Assembly (NCBI GenBank): GCA_023382455.1
Contig: JAHDVX010000005.1
Coordinates: forward strand, 1 to 64,000
From: Flavobacteriales bacterium
GTDB taxonomy: Bacteria; Bacteroidota; Bacteroidia; Flavobacteriales_F; PHOS-HE28
Direction of reading: 5' to 3'
DNA length: 64,000 nt
The position numbers were made by a program, and so were the translations under genes. Below the pieces are notes generated by a model that was not told where the DNA came from, searched no databases, and saw nothing but the letters and a program-made list of their open reading frames with translations. Of this stretch, positions 44,424 through 53,715 are shown in pieces (position 1 is the stretch's first letter; every line of letters begins with the position of its first letter).

Positions 44424-45365
44424 TCAACGGAAGATGGCCGCTTGCTCCACGCCTTGCGCGTTGATGGAGGCACGGTACATGCCGGTGCAATTGAAATCCA
44501 GCACCAGGTGGCCTTGGCGGTCCACGGCGATGAGGCCGCCCTCGCCGTCCAGCGGCGGCAGCTTTTCGTGCACCACGGTGCGCACGGCCTCCTGCAGGGA
44601 GAGTCCTTTGTAGGCCATCAGGGCGTGCACGTCGTGGGCGGCCACGGCGCGCAGGAAGGCCTCGCCGTTGCCGGTGCAGCTCACCGCGCAAGTGGCGTTG
44701 TTGGCGTAGGTGCCCGCGCCGGGCACGGGGCTGTCGCCGATGCGGCCCCAGCGCTTGTTGGTCATGCCGCCGGTGCTGGTGGCCGCGGCCAGGTTGCCAT
44801 GGGCATCCAGGGCCACCGCGCCCACGGTGCCGAACTTCTTCTCACCCTCGCTGTGGTCCAGGCGCACGGCGGCGGTGCCGCGCACCTCCTGCCATTGGTC
44901 ATGGCGCAGCTGGTCGAAGAAGTAGGCGTCGTCCTCCAGCTCCACCCGTTGTTGATGGGCGAACTCGAAGGCGCCGCGGCCGCTGAGCAGCACATGGCCG
45001 CTGCGCTCCATCACCCGGCGGGCCAGGGAAACGGGGTTCTTCACGTTCTGCACGCCGGCCACGGCCCCCGTGCCCAGGTCGCTGCCGCGCATCACGGCGG
45101 CATCCATCTCGTGCAGGCCCTGGGCGTTGAACACCGACCCGCGCCCGGCATTGAACAGGGGGGAGTCCTCCAACACGCGCACGGCGGCCTCCACGGCATC
45201 CAGGCTGCTTCCGCCGGCCAGCAGCACCTGGTGGCCGCTGCGCACAGCCCGGCCCAAGGCGGCACGGTACGCGGCCTCCTTATCGGGGGTCATCAGCGCC
45301 GGGTCCAAGGTGCCCGCACCGCCGTGCACGGCAATGGCCAACGGGCTTTTCGCGCCGGGCATCAT
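44424..45365 (-). CDS. iaaA: Isoaspartyl peptidase / L-asparaginase (Ntn hydrolase)
   Basis: A 313-residue plant-type asparaginase that cleaves isoaspartyl dipeptides and asparagine. It is made as a precursor that cuts itself before Thr180 in KKFGTVGAVALD, giving alpha and beta chains. The family start AIAVHGGAGTLD, GSSLDAVEAAVRVLEDSPLFNAGRG and STGGMTNKRWGRIGDSPVPG with GAGTYAN are all present. There is no signal peptide, so it acts in the cytoplasm. It overlaps the DUF4920 gene by 4 bp. Confidence 0.93.
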   Translation of the reverse strand: MMPGAKSPLAIAVHGGAGTLDPALMTPDKEAAYRAALGRAVRSGHQVLLAGGSSLDAVEAAVRVLEDSPLFNAGRGSVFNAQGLHEMDAAVMRGSDLGTGAVAGVQNVKNPVSLARRVMERSGHVLLSGRGAFEFAHQQRVELEDDAYFFDQLRHDQWQEVRGTAAVRLDHSEGEKKFGTVGAVALDAHGNLAAATSTGGMTNKRWGRIGDSPVPGAGTYANNATCAVSCTGNGEAFLRAVAAHDVHALMAYKGLSLQEAVRTVVHEKLPPLDGEGGLIAVDRQGHLVLDFNCTGMYRASINAQGVEQAAIFR

Positions 45366-45841
45366 TCCTTGATCAGCACGCCAACCGCCTCGAACTTCCA
45401 GCCGGTCTCCGGCTCGGTGATGGCGGCGATCTCCTCCTTGCTTTTGCCGGCGTCCTCCGCGTAGTGGCGCAGCATGCTCACCGGGGTCACTTCCTTGCGT
45501 GCGCGGCCCTGCATCACGGCCTGCTTGCCTTCCAGGCCCTGCTTGGGCACGAAGAAGGCGTAGTCGCGGAAGCGCACCATCATGGGCTGGCCGTCGCTCA
45601 TCTTCACGGTCATCCAGCAGCCCTTCTTGGTGCAGCTGGTGATCACTTCCCCCGAGAGCTTCACGTCCATGGAATCCACGTTGGCCGCGGCCTTCTCGAA
45701 CTCGGCCACGGTGATGGCGCCGTCCGGTGTGATGGCCTCGCCGTAGCTGGCGTAGGTGGCCTCCTTGGCCTGGCCCTCTTGTTGGGCTTGGGCGTGGAAC
45801 GCGTTGGGGAGCAGGGCGAGCAGCAGGAGCAGGTGTTTCAT
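45362..45841 (-). CDS. DUF4920 exported protein
   Basis: A 159-residue protein with a signal peptide (MKHLLLLLALLPNAFHAQAQ). The conserved core has YASYGEAITPDGAI, KLSGEVITSCTKKGCWMTV with two cysteines, MMVRFRDYAFFVPK and the C-terminal GWKFEAVGVLI. The Cys pair and the fold pattern suggest a metal-binding or redox role in the periplasm, but none is established. A TATCTTCG box lies at 45861-45868. It is the first gene of a two-gene operon with the asparaginase. Confidence 0.88.
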   Translation of the reverse strand: MKHLLLLLALLPNAFHAQAQQEGQAKEATYASYGEAITPDGAITVAEFEKAAANVDSMDVKLSGEVITSCTKKGCWMTVKMSDGQPMMVRFRDYAFFVPKQGLEGKQAVMQGRARKEVTPVSMLRHYAEDAGKSKEEIAAITEPETGWKFEAVGVLIKE

Positions 45842-45860
45842 TTTCAGATGGTTCGGATCG

Positions 45861-45868
45861 CGAAGATA
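45861..45868 (-). promoter_or_regulatory. -7 box TATCTTCG
   Basis: TATCTTCG on the minus strand lies 19 bp upstream of the DUF4920 ATG at 45841. Confidence 0.4.
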
Positions 45869-45966
45869 CCGGGTGGGGGGCAGTCGCGGAACAGGCTCAC
45901 GGCGTTCAGGCCCCGGCTTGGGCGATAAATTGCGTGAACGGCCCGGGCGTTATGCGGCGCGGCCCG

Positions 45967-45974
45967 CATCTTTG
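45967..45974 (+). promoter_or_regulatory. -7-like box CATCTTTG for mutL
   Basis: CATCTTTG lies 32 bp upstream of the mutL ATG and differs from TAnnTTTG at the first base. Confidence 0.4.
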
Positions 45975-46006
45975 CAGGCATTCCGCCGCGCGCCGGCGAC
46001 GCATCC

Positions 46007-47824
46007 ATGAGCGACATCATCCGTCTGCTGCCCGACCATGTGGCCAACCAGATCGCTGCGGGCGAAGTGGTGCAGCGCCCGGCCAGCGTGGTGAAGGAGC
46101 TGCTGGAGAACAGCGTGGACGCCGGCGCCGCGCAGATCATCCTGGTGGTGAAGGACGCGGGGCGCACCCTGATCCAGGTGACCGACGACGGTGCGGGCAT
46201 GAGCCCCACGGACGCGCGTACCAGCTTCGAGCGGCACGCCACCAGCAAGATACGCAGCGCCGAGGAGCTGCAATCGCTGCGCACCAAGGGCTTCCGGGGC
46301 GAGGCCTTGGCCAGCATCGCGGCCATTGCCCAGGTGGAGATGCGCACGCGCCAGGCCGACCACGACCTGGGCACCCGGGTGCTGATCGAGGGCAGCCGCG
46401 TGCAGGTGCAGGAACCCGTGGCCTGCCCCGCCGGCACCTCCATCCAGGTGCGCAGCCTCTTCTTCAATGTGCCGGCCCGCCGCCAGTTCCTCAAGAGCGA
46501 TGCCGTGGAGATGAAGCACGTGGTGGAGGAGTTCCAGCGCGTGGCCCTGGCCCATCCGGGCATCCGCTTCCGCCTGCTGCACAACGAGCAGGAACTCTTC
46601 CACCTGGAGGCGGGCAACGAGCGCCAGCGCATCGTGCACCTCTTCGGCCGCAAGTACGATGAGCGGCTGGTGCCCGTGGAGGAATCCACCGAGTTCCTGC
46701 ACGTGGAGGGCTTTATCACCAAGCCGGAGTTCGCCAAGCGCGGCCGCGGCGAGCAGTACTTCTTCGTCAACCACCGCTTCATCCGCAGCCCCTACCTGGA
46801 GCATGCCGTGCGCAAGGCCTATGATGAGCTGATCGCGCGCGACAACTACCCCGGCTGGTTCCTCTTCCTGGAGCTGGACCCCGCGTGGATCGACATCAAC
46901 ATCCACCCCACCAAGACGGAGATCAAGTTCCGCGACGACCGCGCGGTGTACGCCATCGTGCATGCGGCGGTGCGGCGCGCGCTTGGGCGGCACAACCTGA
47001 CGCCCAGCCTGGACTTCGAGCCGGAGCCCGCCCTGCTGGCCACGGCCCAAAGCAGCGGCCCCGTGCAGGGCGAGCCGCCGATGGCCTCCGGCCGGTGGCG
47101 CCCGCAGGACCTGCCCATGCGCGGCAGCACCGCAGGCTGGCAACAGCTTTTCGACCTGGGCGAGGAGCCCGTGAAACAGCACGATGAGGCCTTGCCCGGC
47201 CAGGTGCCGCAACCCGCCGAGGAGGGTGAGGCGCGGCCGGCGCCCACGCTGCACGGCAGCAACCGCCCCATGTTCCAGCTGCCGGGCCGCTACATCCTGG
47301 CCCAGGTGAAGACGGGCTTCGTGGTGGTGGATCAGGTGCGGGCGCGGGAACGGATCCTCTACGAGCGCAGCCTGCGGTCCCTGGAGCAGGGCAGCGGCAG
47401 CAGCCAGGCCCAGCTCTTCCCGGTCACCCTGGAGCTGAACGCCGCGGACCACGGCCTGCTCACGGCCATCCTGCCCGAGTTGCGCGCCTTGGGCTTCGAC
47501 CTGGAGCCCCTGAGCGGGCGCAGCGTGGCCGTGAACGGCATCCCTGCGGAAAGCGGTGTGGAGGATCCCACCGAACTGCTCGGCCAGTTGCTGGAGCAGG
47601 TGCACCATGAGCGCGGCTCGCTGAAGGCCGAGCGCCACGCCACCCTTGCCCGGGGCATGGCGCGCAGCGCCCGCAGCAGCGCGGTGAAGCCCATGGGCAA
47701 TGAGGAGATGCACGACCTGATCGACCGCCTCTTCGCCTGCGAGATGCCCTACTTCACCCCCGGCGGCAAGCCCGTGCTGATCACCTTCGGCCAGGAGGAG
47801 CTGGACAAACGATTCGAACGTTGA
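46007..47824 (+). CDS. mutL: DNA mismatch repair protein MutL
   Basis: A 605-residue GHKL ATPase that links MutS mismatch recognition to strand excision. The ATPase motifs are all present: NQIAAGEVVQRPASVVKELL with the catalytic Glu, VTDDGAGM, and TKGFRGEALASIAA. The transducer region IDINIHPTKTEIKF follows. A variable linker spans about residues 340-415, and a C-terminal dimerisation domain closes the protein with ACEMPYFTPGGKPVLI. The rhomboid gene starts on the last base of its stop codon. Confidence 0.96.
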   Translation: MSDIIRLLPDHVANQIAAGEVVQRPASVVKELLENSVDAGAAQIILVVKDAGRTLIQVTDDGAGMSPTDARTSFERHATSKIRSAEELQSLRTKGFRGEALASIAAIAQVEMRTRQADHDLGTRVLIEGSRVQVQEPVACPAGTSIQVRSLFFNVPARRQFLKSDAVEMKHVVEEFQRVALAHPGIRFRLLHNEQELFHLEAGNERQRIVHLFGRKYDERLVPVEESTEFLHVEGFITKPEFAKRGRGEQYFFVNHRFIRSPYLEHAVRKAYDELIARDNYPGWFLFLELDPAWIDINIHPTKTEIKFRDDRAVYAIVHAAVRRALGRHNLTPSLDFEPEPALLATAQSSGPVQGEPPMASGRWRPQDLPMRGSTAGWQQLFDLGEEPVKQHDEALPGQVPQPAEEGEARPAPTLHGSNRPMFQLPGRYILAQVKTGFVVVDQVRARERILYERSLRSLEQGSGSSQAQLFPVTLELNAADHGLLTAILPELRALGFDLEPLSGRSVAVNGIPAESGVEDPTELLGQLLEQVHHERGSLKAERHATLARGMARSARSSAVKPMGNEEMHDLIDRLFACEMPYFTPGGKPVLITFGQEELDKRFER

Positions 47825-48636
47825 TGTACACCTACCAAGACACTTCCTCCCGGCTGCCCGAAGTGGTGAAGAACCTGTTGATCATCAACGGCCTGATGCT
47901 GCTGCTGAAGATCGTCATGGGCACCGACGCCATGGGGCGCAGCATCCTGGACAACTGGCTCGGCCTGCACGCCATCGGCTCGCCGGACTTCAAGCCCTGG
48001 CAGGTGCTTACCCACATGTTCATGCACGCCGGCCCCAGTTCCGGCGGCGGGTGGTACTGGCACATCGTCTCCAACATGTTCGCCCTGTTCATCTTTGGCG
48101 GGCCCATTGAGCGGGTGATGGGGCCCAAGCGCTTCCTGCAGTACTACCTGCTTTGCGGCCTGGGTGCGGCCGCCTTGCAGATGGGTGTCAGCTATGCCGA
48201 ATCGCAAGCCACCGTGGCCGAACTGGAGGCCACCGGTGCCACCCTCCACGATGTGAAGCGCATGGTGGCCGCCAGCCACATCTCCCCCGACGAGGCCAAC
48301 CTGGTGCTGAACGAGGTGGTGGAGCGCCACCCCGGCAGCGCCCAGGCCTTGCAGGACATGTTCTGGGACTATGCCGGCGTGATGGTGGGCGCCAGTGGCG
48401 CGGTGTTCGGCATCCTCATCGCCTTCGGCATGCTCTTCCCCAACGTGGAGCTCTTCCTGCTCTTCCTGCCCATCCCCATCAAGGCCAAGTACTTCGTGGT
48501 GCTCTATGGCCTGTGGGAGCTCTTCTCCGGAGTCAGCCAACGGCCGGGCGACAACGTGGCCCACTACGCGCACCTGGGCGGCCTCATCTTCGGGTTCTTC
48601 ATCATCCGGCACTGGAGGAGGAAGGGGTATCTTTAG
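47824..48636 (+). CDS. Rhomboid family intramembrane serine protease 1
   Basis: A 270-residue inner-membrane protease with about six hydrophobic segments. The active-site dyad is Ser191 in GASGAVFG and His250 in VAHYAHLGG. The N-terminal part has HMFMHAGPSSGGGWYWHIVSNM with the conserved His and Asn. A large insertion rich in charged residues (about 125-175) lies between helices. It begins with the TGATG overlap at the mutL stop, so it is co-translated with mutL. The substrate is unknown. Confidence 0.92.
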   Translation: MYTYQDTSSRLPEVVKNLLIINGLMLLLKIVMGTDAMGRSILDNWLGLHAIGSPDFKPWQVLTHMFMHAGPSSGGGWYWHIVSNMFALFIFGGPIERVMGPKRFLQYYLLCGLGAAALQMGVSYAESQATVAELEATGATLHDVKRMVAASHISPDEANLVLNEVVERHPGSAQALQDMFWDYAGVMVGASGAVFGILIAFGMLFPNVELFLLFLPIPIKAKYFVVLYGLWELFSGVSQRPGDNVAHYAHLGGLIFGFFIIRHWRRKGYL

Positions 48637-48647
48637 CTGAGAGGGTA

Positions 48648-48860
48648 GTTGGCAGTTCTCCGTTCTCAGTTGTTGGTTGTCAGGTAGTAGATGGAGGATG
48701 GTTGGCAGGAATATGCGATCAAACAAACCACGGTCCACAGCAAGGGAACCATCAATGGCCAGCCCAGTGCTGCTTGCTGCTCCTGCAAACTGCCAACTGG
48801 GAACCGCCAACTGAGAACTGGCAACTGAGAACTGGCAACTAACAACCAACAACCAACAAC
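48648..48860. repeat. Low-complexity inverted repeat region
   Basis: The left part (GTTGGCAGTTCTCCGTTCTC, then AGTTGTTGGTTGT) and the right part (tandem AACTGAGAACTGGC units, then three AACAACC units) are reverse complements and could form a long imperfect hairpin around about 100 bp. The region fills the gap between the two rhomboid genes and is non-coding. Confidence 0.8.
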
Positions 48861-48880
48861 ACGATCCGCGTCATCCCCCC

Positions 48881-49786
48881 ATGACCATCACCGACGACAT
48901 CAAGCACCAGTGGCGAACAGGCGGCATGCTGAAGCGGCTGCTGATGGTGAACATCGGCGTTTTCCTGGCCGTGTGGGCGGTGGAGCTGGCGGGTTGGCTG
49001 TTCAACGCCAAGGGGCTGGGCTACCTGCTGCTGGACCAGTTGATGGGCACCAGCGACCCGGCGAAGCTGCTGCGCCGGCCGTGGTCGCCCGTGACGTACA
49101 TGTTCACCCACCAGGCGCCGATGCACCTCTTCTGGAACATGGTGATGTTCTGGTTCAGCGGGCAGCTCTTCCAGGACCTGCTGGGCGGCAAGCGTCTGCT
49201 GGGCTTCTACCTGCTGGGCGGGCTTTCGGGCTTTGTCTTCTATGCGCTGGGCGCGGTGATGCCGGCCCATCTGGCACTGGCCAGCAACGGCCCCATTTTG
49301 GGCGCCTCGGCGGCGGTGATGAGCGTGTTGATCGGCATCGCCACCTACCGGCCGGACATGCTGGTGAACCTCTTCCTGATCGGTCCGGTGCGGCTCAAGT
49401 ACGTGGGCATCGCCATCCTGGTGCTGGACCTGATCGCCATCCGCGGGGGCAGCAACACCGGCGGCCACCTGGCCCACCTGGGTGGTGCCCTCTACGGCTT
49501 CCTGGCGGCGCGGCAGCTGGCGCAGGGCGTGGACTGGTCCGGCCGACTGGTGGAACGATTGGAGGGCCTCGGCGCGCTGTTCGCCCGGAGGAAGGGGCCG
49601 CGCATGCGCGTGGAGAAGGCCCCCGCCGGGCGCCGTGCCTCGCGCAGCGATGCGGACTACAACCTGGCCAAGAAGCAGAAGCAGGAGCGCATCGATGCCA
49701 TCCTGGACAAGATCTCCCGCTCCGGTTACGACAGCCTGACGAAGGACGAACGGGACTTCCTCTTCAAGAGCGGGAATGGGAACTGA
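48881..49786 (+). CDS. Rhomboid family intramembrane serine protease 2
   Basis: A 301-residue rhomboid. The dyad is Ser143 in GASAAVMS and His199 in GGHLAHLGG. HQAPMHLFWNMVMFWF supplies the oxyanion His and Asn. After the membrane domain a cytoplasmic tail of about 85 basic and acidic residues ends in a small conserved helix pair (ILDKISRSGYDSLTKDERDF), seen in Bacteroidota rhomboids. It is a diverged relative of the preceding rhomboid. The next gene overlaps its 3' end by 11 bp. Confidence 0.92.
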   Translation: MTITDDIKHQWRTGGMLKRLLMVNIGVFLAVWAVELAGWLFNAKGLGYLLLDQLMGTSDPAKLLRRPWSPVTYMFTHQAPMHLFWNMVMFWFSGQLFQDLLGGKRLLGFYLLGGLSGFVFYALGAVMPAHLALASNGPILGASAAVMSVLIGIATYRPDMLVNLFLIGPVRLKYVGIAILVLDLIAIRGGSNTGGHLAHLGGALYGFLAARQLAQGVDWSGRLVERLEGLGALFARRKGPRMRVEKAPAGRRASRSDADYNLAKKQKQERIDAILDKISRSGYDSLTKDERDFLFKSGNGN

Positions 49787-50918
49787 AGGCCCGGGCGGCA
49801 AGGCTCGCAAGGTATCGCGCTGGCACCGGCCCATCTGGTGGCTGAACGGGCTGGCCGTGCTGAGCCTGCTTGTGGCATACCTGAGCACGCGGGTGGACCC
49901 CTCCACCTGGTGGCCGCTGGCACTGGTGGGCATGGCCTATCCCTACCTGCTGCTCGCCAACCTGCTGTGCATCGCCTGGTGGCTCCTCTTTCGCCGCAAA
50001 CGCATGCTCCCTTCGCTGGTGGCCATCCTGCTCGGTTGGGGGCACCTGGGCAACTACGTGCAGTTTTCCGGCACCCATGAACCGCCGGGCCCCGTGCGCA
50101 CCCCTTTCACCCTGATGAGCTGGAACGTGCGCCTGTTCGACCTCTACAATTGGACACATAACCAGCAGACGCGCGACGAGATCATGGAGCTGATCCGCGT
50201 GGAGGACCCGGACATCCTCTGCATGCAGGAGTTCCTCAACGTGGAGCCGGGCAATCCGCTGATGGTGAAGGATACCCTGCTCTCGGACTACCGCTTCACC
50301 CATTGCGCCGACGCCTACACGGTGCGTTCACGCGGCGGCCACTACATCGGCATCGCCATCTTCAGCACCTGGCCCATCCTGGCCCGTGGCAGCATCCAGT
50401 TTCCCGATGAGCTGAACAACCTCTGCCTATGGGCGGACATCGCCGTGGGGCAGGACACCATCCGCGTCTACACCGCCCACCTGGCCAGCCTGCGCTTCGG
50501 CGATGTGGACTACGCGTTCATGCGGGACCTGGGTCCGGGCAAGGGCGACAGCTCCTTCTCCGCCGCCGGCGGGCGCATCCTGGGCCGGCTGAAGGACGCC
50601 TTCATCCGCAGGTCCGCTGAAGTGGACAAGATGGTGGCCCACATGCGCAAGAGCCCATGGCCCGTGGTGTACTGCGGCGACCTGAACGACACGCCCATGA
50701 GCTTCAGCTACCACGAGTTGCGGCGGGCGGGCCTGAGCGATGCCTTCGTGGAGGGCGGCAAGGGCTTGGGGCGCACCTACATCGGCGATGTGCCCAGCTT
50801 CCGCATCGACCATATCCTGCACGGCCCGCAGTTCCGCTCCTGGGGCTTCCGCACCTTGCCCGATGAGCTGGGCGATCACCGGGCCATCATCAGCTCGATG
50901 GGCCTGGCCGGTGAATGA
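49776..50918 (+). CDS. Membrane-anchored endonuclease/exonuclease/phosphatase family protein
   Basis: A 380-residue protein. Three N-terminal hydrophobic segments (about 24-40, 47-70 and 80-96) anchor it in the membrane. The EEP domain carries the metal-binding residues in FTLMSWNVRLFD, DILCMQEFLN, VYCGDLNDTPMS and FRIDHILHG. Members hydrolyse phosphodiesters in nucleic acids, lipids or inositol phosphates, and this substrate is unknown. It is the last of the mutL-rhomboid-rhomboid-EEP set and ends 4 bp before a convergent gene. Confidence 0.9.
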   Translation: MGTEGPGGKARKVSRWHRPIWWLNGLAVLSLLVAYLSTRVDPSTWWPLALVGMAYPYLLLANLLCIAWWLLFRRKRMLPSLVAILLGWGHLGNYVQFSGTHEPPGPVRTPFTLMSWNVRLFDLYNWTHNQQTRDEIMELIRVEDPDILCMQEFLNVEPGNPLMVKDTLLSDYRFTHCADAYTVRSRGGHYIGIAIFSTWPILARGSIQFPDELNNLCLWADIAVGQDTIRVYTAHLASLRFGDVDYAFMRDLGPGKGDSSFSAAGGRILGRLKDAFIRRSAEVDKMVAHMRKSPWPVVYCGDLNDTPMSFSYHELRRAGLSDAFVEGGKGLGRTYIGDVPSFRIDHILHGPQFRSWGFRTLPDELGDHRAIISSMGLAGE

Positions 50919-50922
50919 CCCG

Positions 50923-51795
50923 TCAGTGTTCGCGTGCCGGCACGGCGGGGCGGGCGGCCACCGTGTAGCCCTTGGCCCGCAACAGCGACAGCACGCCGCC
51001 TTCCCCGGGCAAATGGCCCACGCCCACGGCGAACAGGAAGCTGCGACCGCCGGTCATCAGGCTGTCCATGCGCTGGGCCATCACCCGGTTGCGGTCCGTG
51101 AGCAGGCTTTTGCTGAAGCCGTCCGAGAGGCCGCCCTGTGCGGTGATGCGCAGGATGGCGTCCAGGTCCTGGGCGGCGTAGGCCTCCATCATGCGTTCGA
51201 GGTCCTTGCGGTGCATGTCGTTCGCCACCAGCTCGTAGAGCATGTCCGCCTGCTCCTGCAAGGGTACGGAGGCCACCACGGCCAGTTGCTCCTGCATGGT
51301 CTCCAGGCCCAGAACCTCCTTGCCCATGGCCTTGGCCTTGTGCTCGATGTACTGGTCCAGCACCAGGTCGCTGTCGGCCCGCATCACGGTTTCGGCCAGC
51401 ATGCTCATCAGGAAAAAGGGCTTGATGCGCGCCCCGACCATGGCCATGGGACCGAGCTGTTTCTCCAGGGTCGCCTTCACACGCTTGAGCTTGCGTTTGC
51501 CGTAGAGGTCGGCCAGCGCGGTTCCGGAAGGCAGCATCATGGCCTGGGCCAGTTCCATGGAAGGTGCCAGGGCGGTGAGGTCCAGCTCGCCGGCCACGGC
51601 ATCCACGGCGGGCATCACCTCCAGCAGGGCAGGCACCTGGCCGTAGGCGCGGGCATCGCGGCTGTGCACCGTGCCCACCACATAGCTCGGCGCGGCCAGG
51701 CCTTTGCCCTCCACACGCCAGAGCAGGGCATGCGGCGTTTCCTGGGCCCGGCCCAGCAGGGGGGTCAGCAACAGGAAAAGGAGGAGCAGGCGCAT
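50923..51795 (-). CDS. TraB/GumN family protein
   Basis: A 290-residue exported protein with a signal peptide (MRLLLLFLLLTPLLGRAQ). The TraB/GumN motifs are SYVVGTVHSRD with the conserved GTxH, KEVLGLETMQEQLAV and the C-terminal FLFAVGVGHLPGEGGVLSLL. The GxxH pairs and the Glu suggest a metal-dependent hydrolase, as found for the Tiki proteins of this superfamily. The start directly follows a TACCTTGC sequence, again with nearly no leader. Confidence 0.88.
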   Translation of the reverse strand: MRLLLLFLLLTPLLGRAQETPHALLWRVEGKGLAAPSYVVGTVHSRDARAYGQVPALLEVMPAVDAVAGELDLTALAPSMELAQAMMLPSGTALADLYGKRKLKRVKATLEKQLGPMAMVGARIKPFFLMSMLAETVMRADSDLVLDQYIEHKAKAMGKEVLGLETMQEQLAVVASVPLQEQADMLYELVANDMHRKDLERMMEAYAAQDLDAILRITAQGGLSDGFSKSLLTDRNRVMAQRMDSLMTGGRSFLFAVGVGHLPGEGGVLSLLRAKGYTVAARPAVPAREH

Positions 51796-51985
51796 GGCGG
51801 CAAGGTAGCCTGCGGCTTACGATGGGCGTGAGGCTCCGGTTAGCGTGGGCCTTGAGAAGCGTACATTCCAGGATCCGGTTGCTTAGGCAGTACCGTGCTA
51901 CTTGCGGCCGGGGACGAAGTGAAGGGGAACTTGGCACAGCCGAGCGCCGGGGTGCAAAGGAGAGAGGAGGGCGGACGCCCGCGCC

Positions 51986-52111
51986 TCAGCTCGGCGCGTA
52001 GGCCAGCAGCAGCAGGATCACGGCGAACAGGGCGCTGACGATGCCGCACACGAAGATCACCTTGTCTCGTTCGGAGGGCACCTGTACCGGTCGGTTTTGG
52101 GCGCGGAGCAT
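51986..52111 (-). CDS. Small single-helix membrane protein, hypothetical
   Basis: A 41-residue open frame from ATG 52111 to TGA 51986. A polar N-terminus (MLRAQNRPVQVPSERDK) is followed by one hydrophobic helix (VIFVCGIVSALFAVILLLLA) and a short end. The composition is that of a real small membrane protein, but there is no promoter box or family to confirm it. The stretch on either side (51796-51985 and 52112-52193) shows nothing recognisable. Confidence 0.4.
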   Translation of the reverse strand: MLRAQNRPVQVPSERDKVIFVCGIVSALFAVILLLLAYAPS

Positions 52112-52193
52112 GGTTCAGAGGGGTCGGGAATGCATAGACGCAGGTGCCTGCGCAGGGTTGCCACCGCCCCCTGTCCCCTCCGGACGGCGTGGA

Positions 52194-52201
52194 TAACTTC
52201 G
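52194..52201 (+). promoter_or_regulatory. -7 box TAACTTCG upstream of mtaB
   Basis: TAACTTCG lies 80 bp upstream of the mtaB start codon and is identical to boxes at 27490-27497 and 38097-38104. Confidence 0.4.
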
Positions 52202-52281
52202 CGCCCTCACCAGCTGCCGCTCCATGGGCGGTCCGGGAGGTCCTACCGGATCGTCCTCAGCCACCGGTGAAGGCCCGAACG

Positions 52282-53655
52282 ATGAGCACCCCGCAGAAAG
52301 CCGCCTTCCACACCTTGGGCTGCAAGCTCAATTTCGCTGAGACCAGCACCTTGGCGCGGCAGCTGGAGGATGCCGGCTACGCACGGGTGCGTGTGGAGGA
52401 GCGTCCCGATGTGTTCGTGCTGAACACCTGCAGCGTGACGGAAAACGCCGACCGCGAATGCCGGCACATCATCCGCCGGTTCCGTGGCATCAATCCGGAG
52501 GCCTTCATCGCCGTGGTGGGCTGCTATGCCCAGCTGAGGCCCGAGGAGATCGCCGCCATACCGGGCGTTGACCTGGTGCTGGGGGCCAATGAGAAGTTCA
52601 ACCTCGTGGACCACCTCCGGGCGCTGGAAGGCAAACAGGAGCATGGCAAGGCCATCTACGGGGCCATCAAGGAGGTAAGGAGGTTCATTCCCTCCTTCAA
52701 CGGGAACGACGAGGCGTCCGCCGGCAGGCGCACCCGCACCTTCCTGAAGGTGCAGGACGGCTGCGACTACTTCTGCTCGTTCTGTACCATTCCCCTGGCC
52801 CGGGGGCGCAGCCGCAGCGCCAGCATCGCGGAAACGGTGGCCATCGCCGAAAAGATCGCCGCCAGCGGGGTGAAGGAGGTCGTGCTTACCGGGGTGAACA
52901 CCGGCGACTTCGGCCGCGAACACGGGGAGAACTTCCTGCAGCTGATCGAGGCGCTGGACCGCGTGGAGGGCATTCGCCGCTTCCGCATCAGCAGCATCGA
53001 GCCCAATCTCTGCAGCGACGAGGTGATCGACTTCGTGGCGACCAGCCGGGCCTTCATGCCCCACCTGCACATGCCGCTGCAAAGCGGCAGCGACACCATC
53101 CTGAAACGGATGCGGCGACGCTACGACACGGCGCTGTACGCCGACCGTGTGGCCCACATCCGCCGGGTGATGCCCCATGCTTGCATCGGTGTGGACGTGA
53201 TCACCGGCACCCCGGGCGAGACGGACGAGGAATTCATGAAGACGCACGGCTTCCTGCGGAGCATCGACGTGAGCTACCTGCACGTCTTCACGTACAGCGA
53301 ACGGGCCAACACCACGGCGGTGCGCATGGAGGACAGTGTGCCGATGGACGTGCGGCGCCAACGCACCGGCCAGTTGCGGAACATCGGCAGCAAGCTGATG
53401 CGTGCCCACTACGAACGGCACCTGGGCACCACCCGGCCGGTGCTGTTTGAATACGGGGATGAAGGGGAAATGAGCGGTCAGATCTTCGGGTACACGGACA
53501 ACTATATCCGCGTGGCCCTGCCGTACCGCGCCGATCTGGCCAACACCCGGCAATGGGTGGCCTTGGAGGGCATCGACGGCGATGGCCACCTGACCGGCAC
53601 GTTGACCGAAACAGCCCCTCCTTCCAGCCCCTCCCGTCACCACCTCACCACCTGA
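52282..53655 (+). CDS. mtaB: tRNA threonylcarbamoyladenosine methylthiotransferase MtaB
   Basis: A 457-residue radical-SAM enzyme that adds a methylthio group to t6A37 of tRNAs reading ANN codons. The N-terminal UPF0004 domain binds the auxiliary cluster through HTLGCKLN, VLNTCSVTENADRE and VVGCYAQ. The radical-SAM cluster is held by Cys161, Cys165 and Cys168 in GCDYFCSFCTIP. LTGVNTGDFG and HMPLQSGSD distinguish the MtaB branch from RimO and MiaB. A C-terminal TRAM-like part follows. The last residues (SSPSRHHLTT) run into a tandem repeat and may be recent. Confidence 0.94.
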   Translation: MSTPQKAAFHTLGCKLNFAETSTLARQLEDAGYARVRVEERPDVFVLNTCSVTENADRECRHIIRRFRGINPEAFIAVVGCYAQLRPEEIAAIPGVDLVLGANEKFNLVDHLRALEGKQEHGKAIYGAIKEVRRFIPSFNGNDEASAGRRTRTFLKVQDGCDYFCSFCTIPLARGRSRSASIAETVAIAEKIAASGVKEVVLTGVNTGDFGREHGENFLQLIEALDRVEGIRRFRISSIEPNLCSDEVIDFVATSRAFMPHLHMPLQSGSDTILKRMRRRYDTALYADRVAHIRRVMPHACIGVDVITGTPGETDEEFMKTHGFLRSIDVSYLHVFTYSERANTTAVRMEDSVPMDVRRQRTGQLRNIGSKLMRAHYERHLGTTRPVLFEYGDEGEMSGQIFGYTDNYIRVALPYRADLANTRQWVALEGIDGDGHLTGTLTETAPPSSPSRHHLTT

Positions 53656-53709
53656 CCATCTGATCTTCTGATCTTCTGATCATCCAATTATCTGATCGCC
53701 TGATCGCCC
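53654..53709. repeat. Short tandem repeat (TCTGATC)n
   Basis: Seven-base units TCTGATC/TCTGATT and variants repeat about seven times between mtaB and lgt. It is low-complexity and non-coding, like the arrays at 25852 and 48648. Confidence 0.8.
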
Positions 53710-53715
53710 CCGCCC

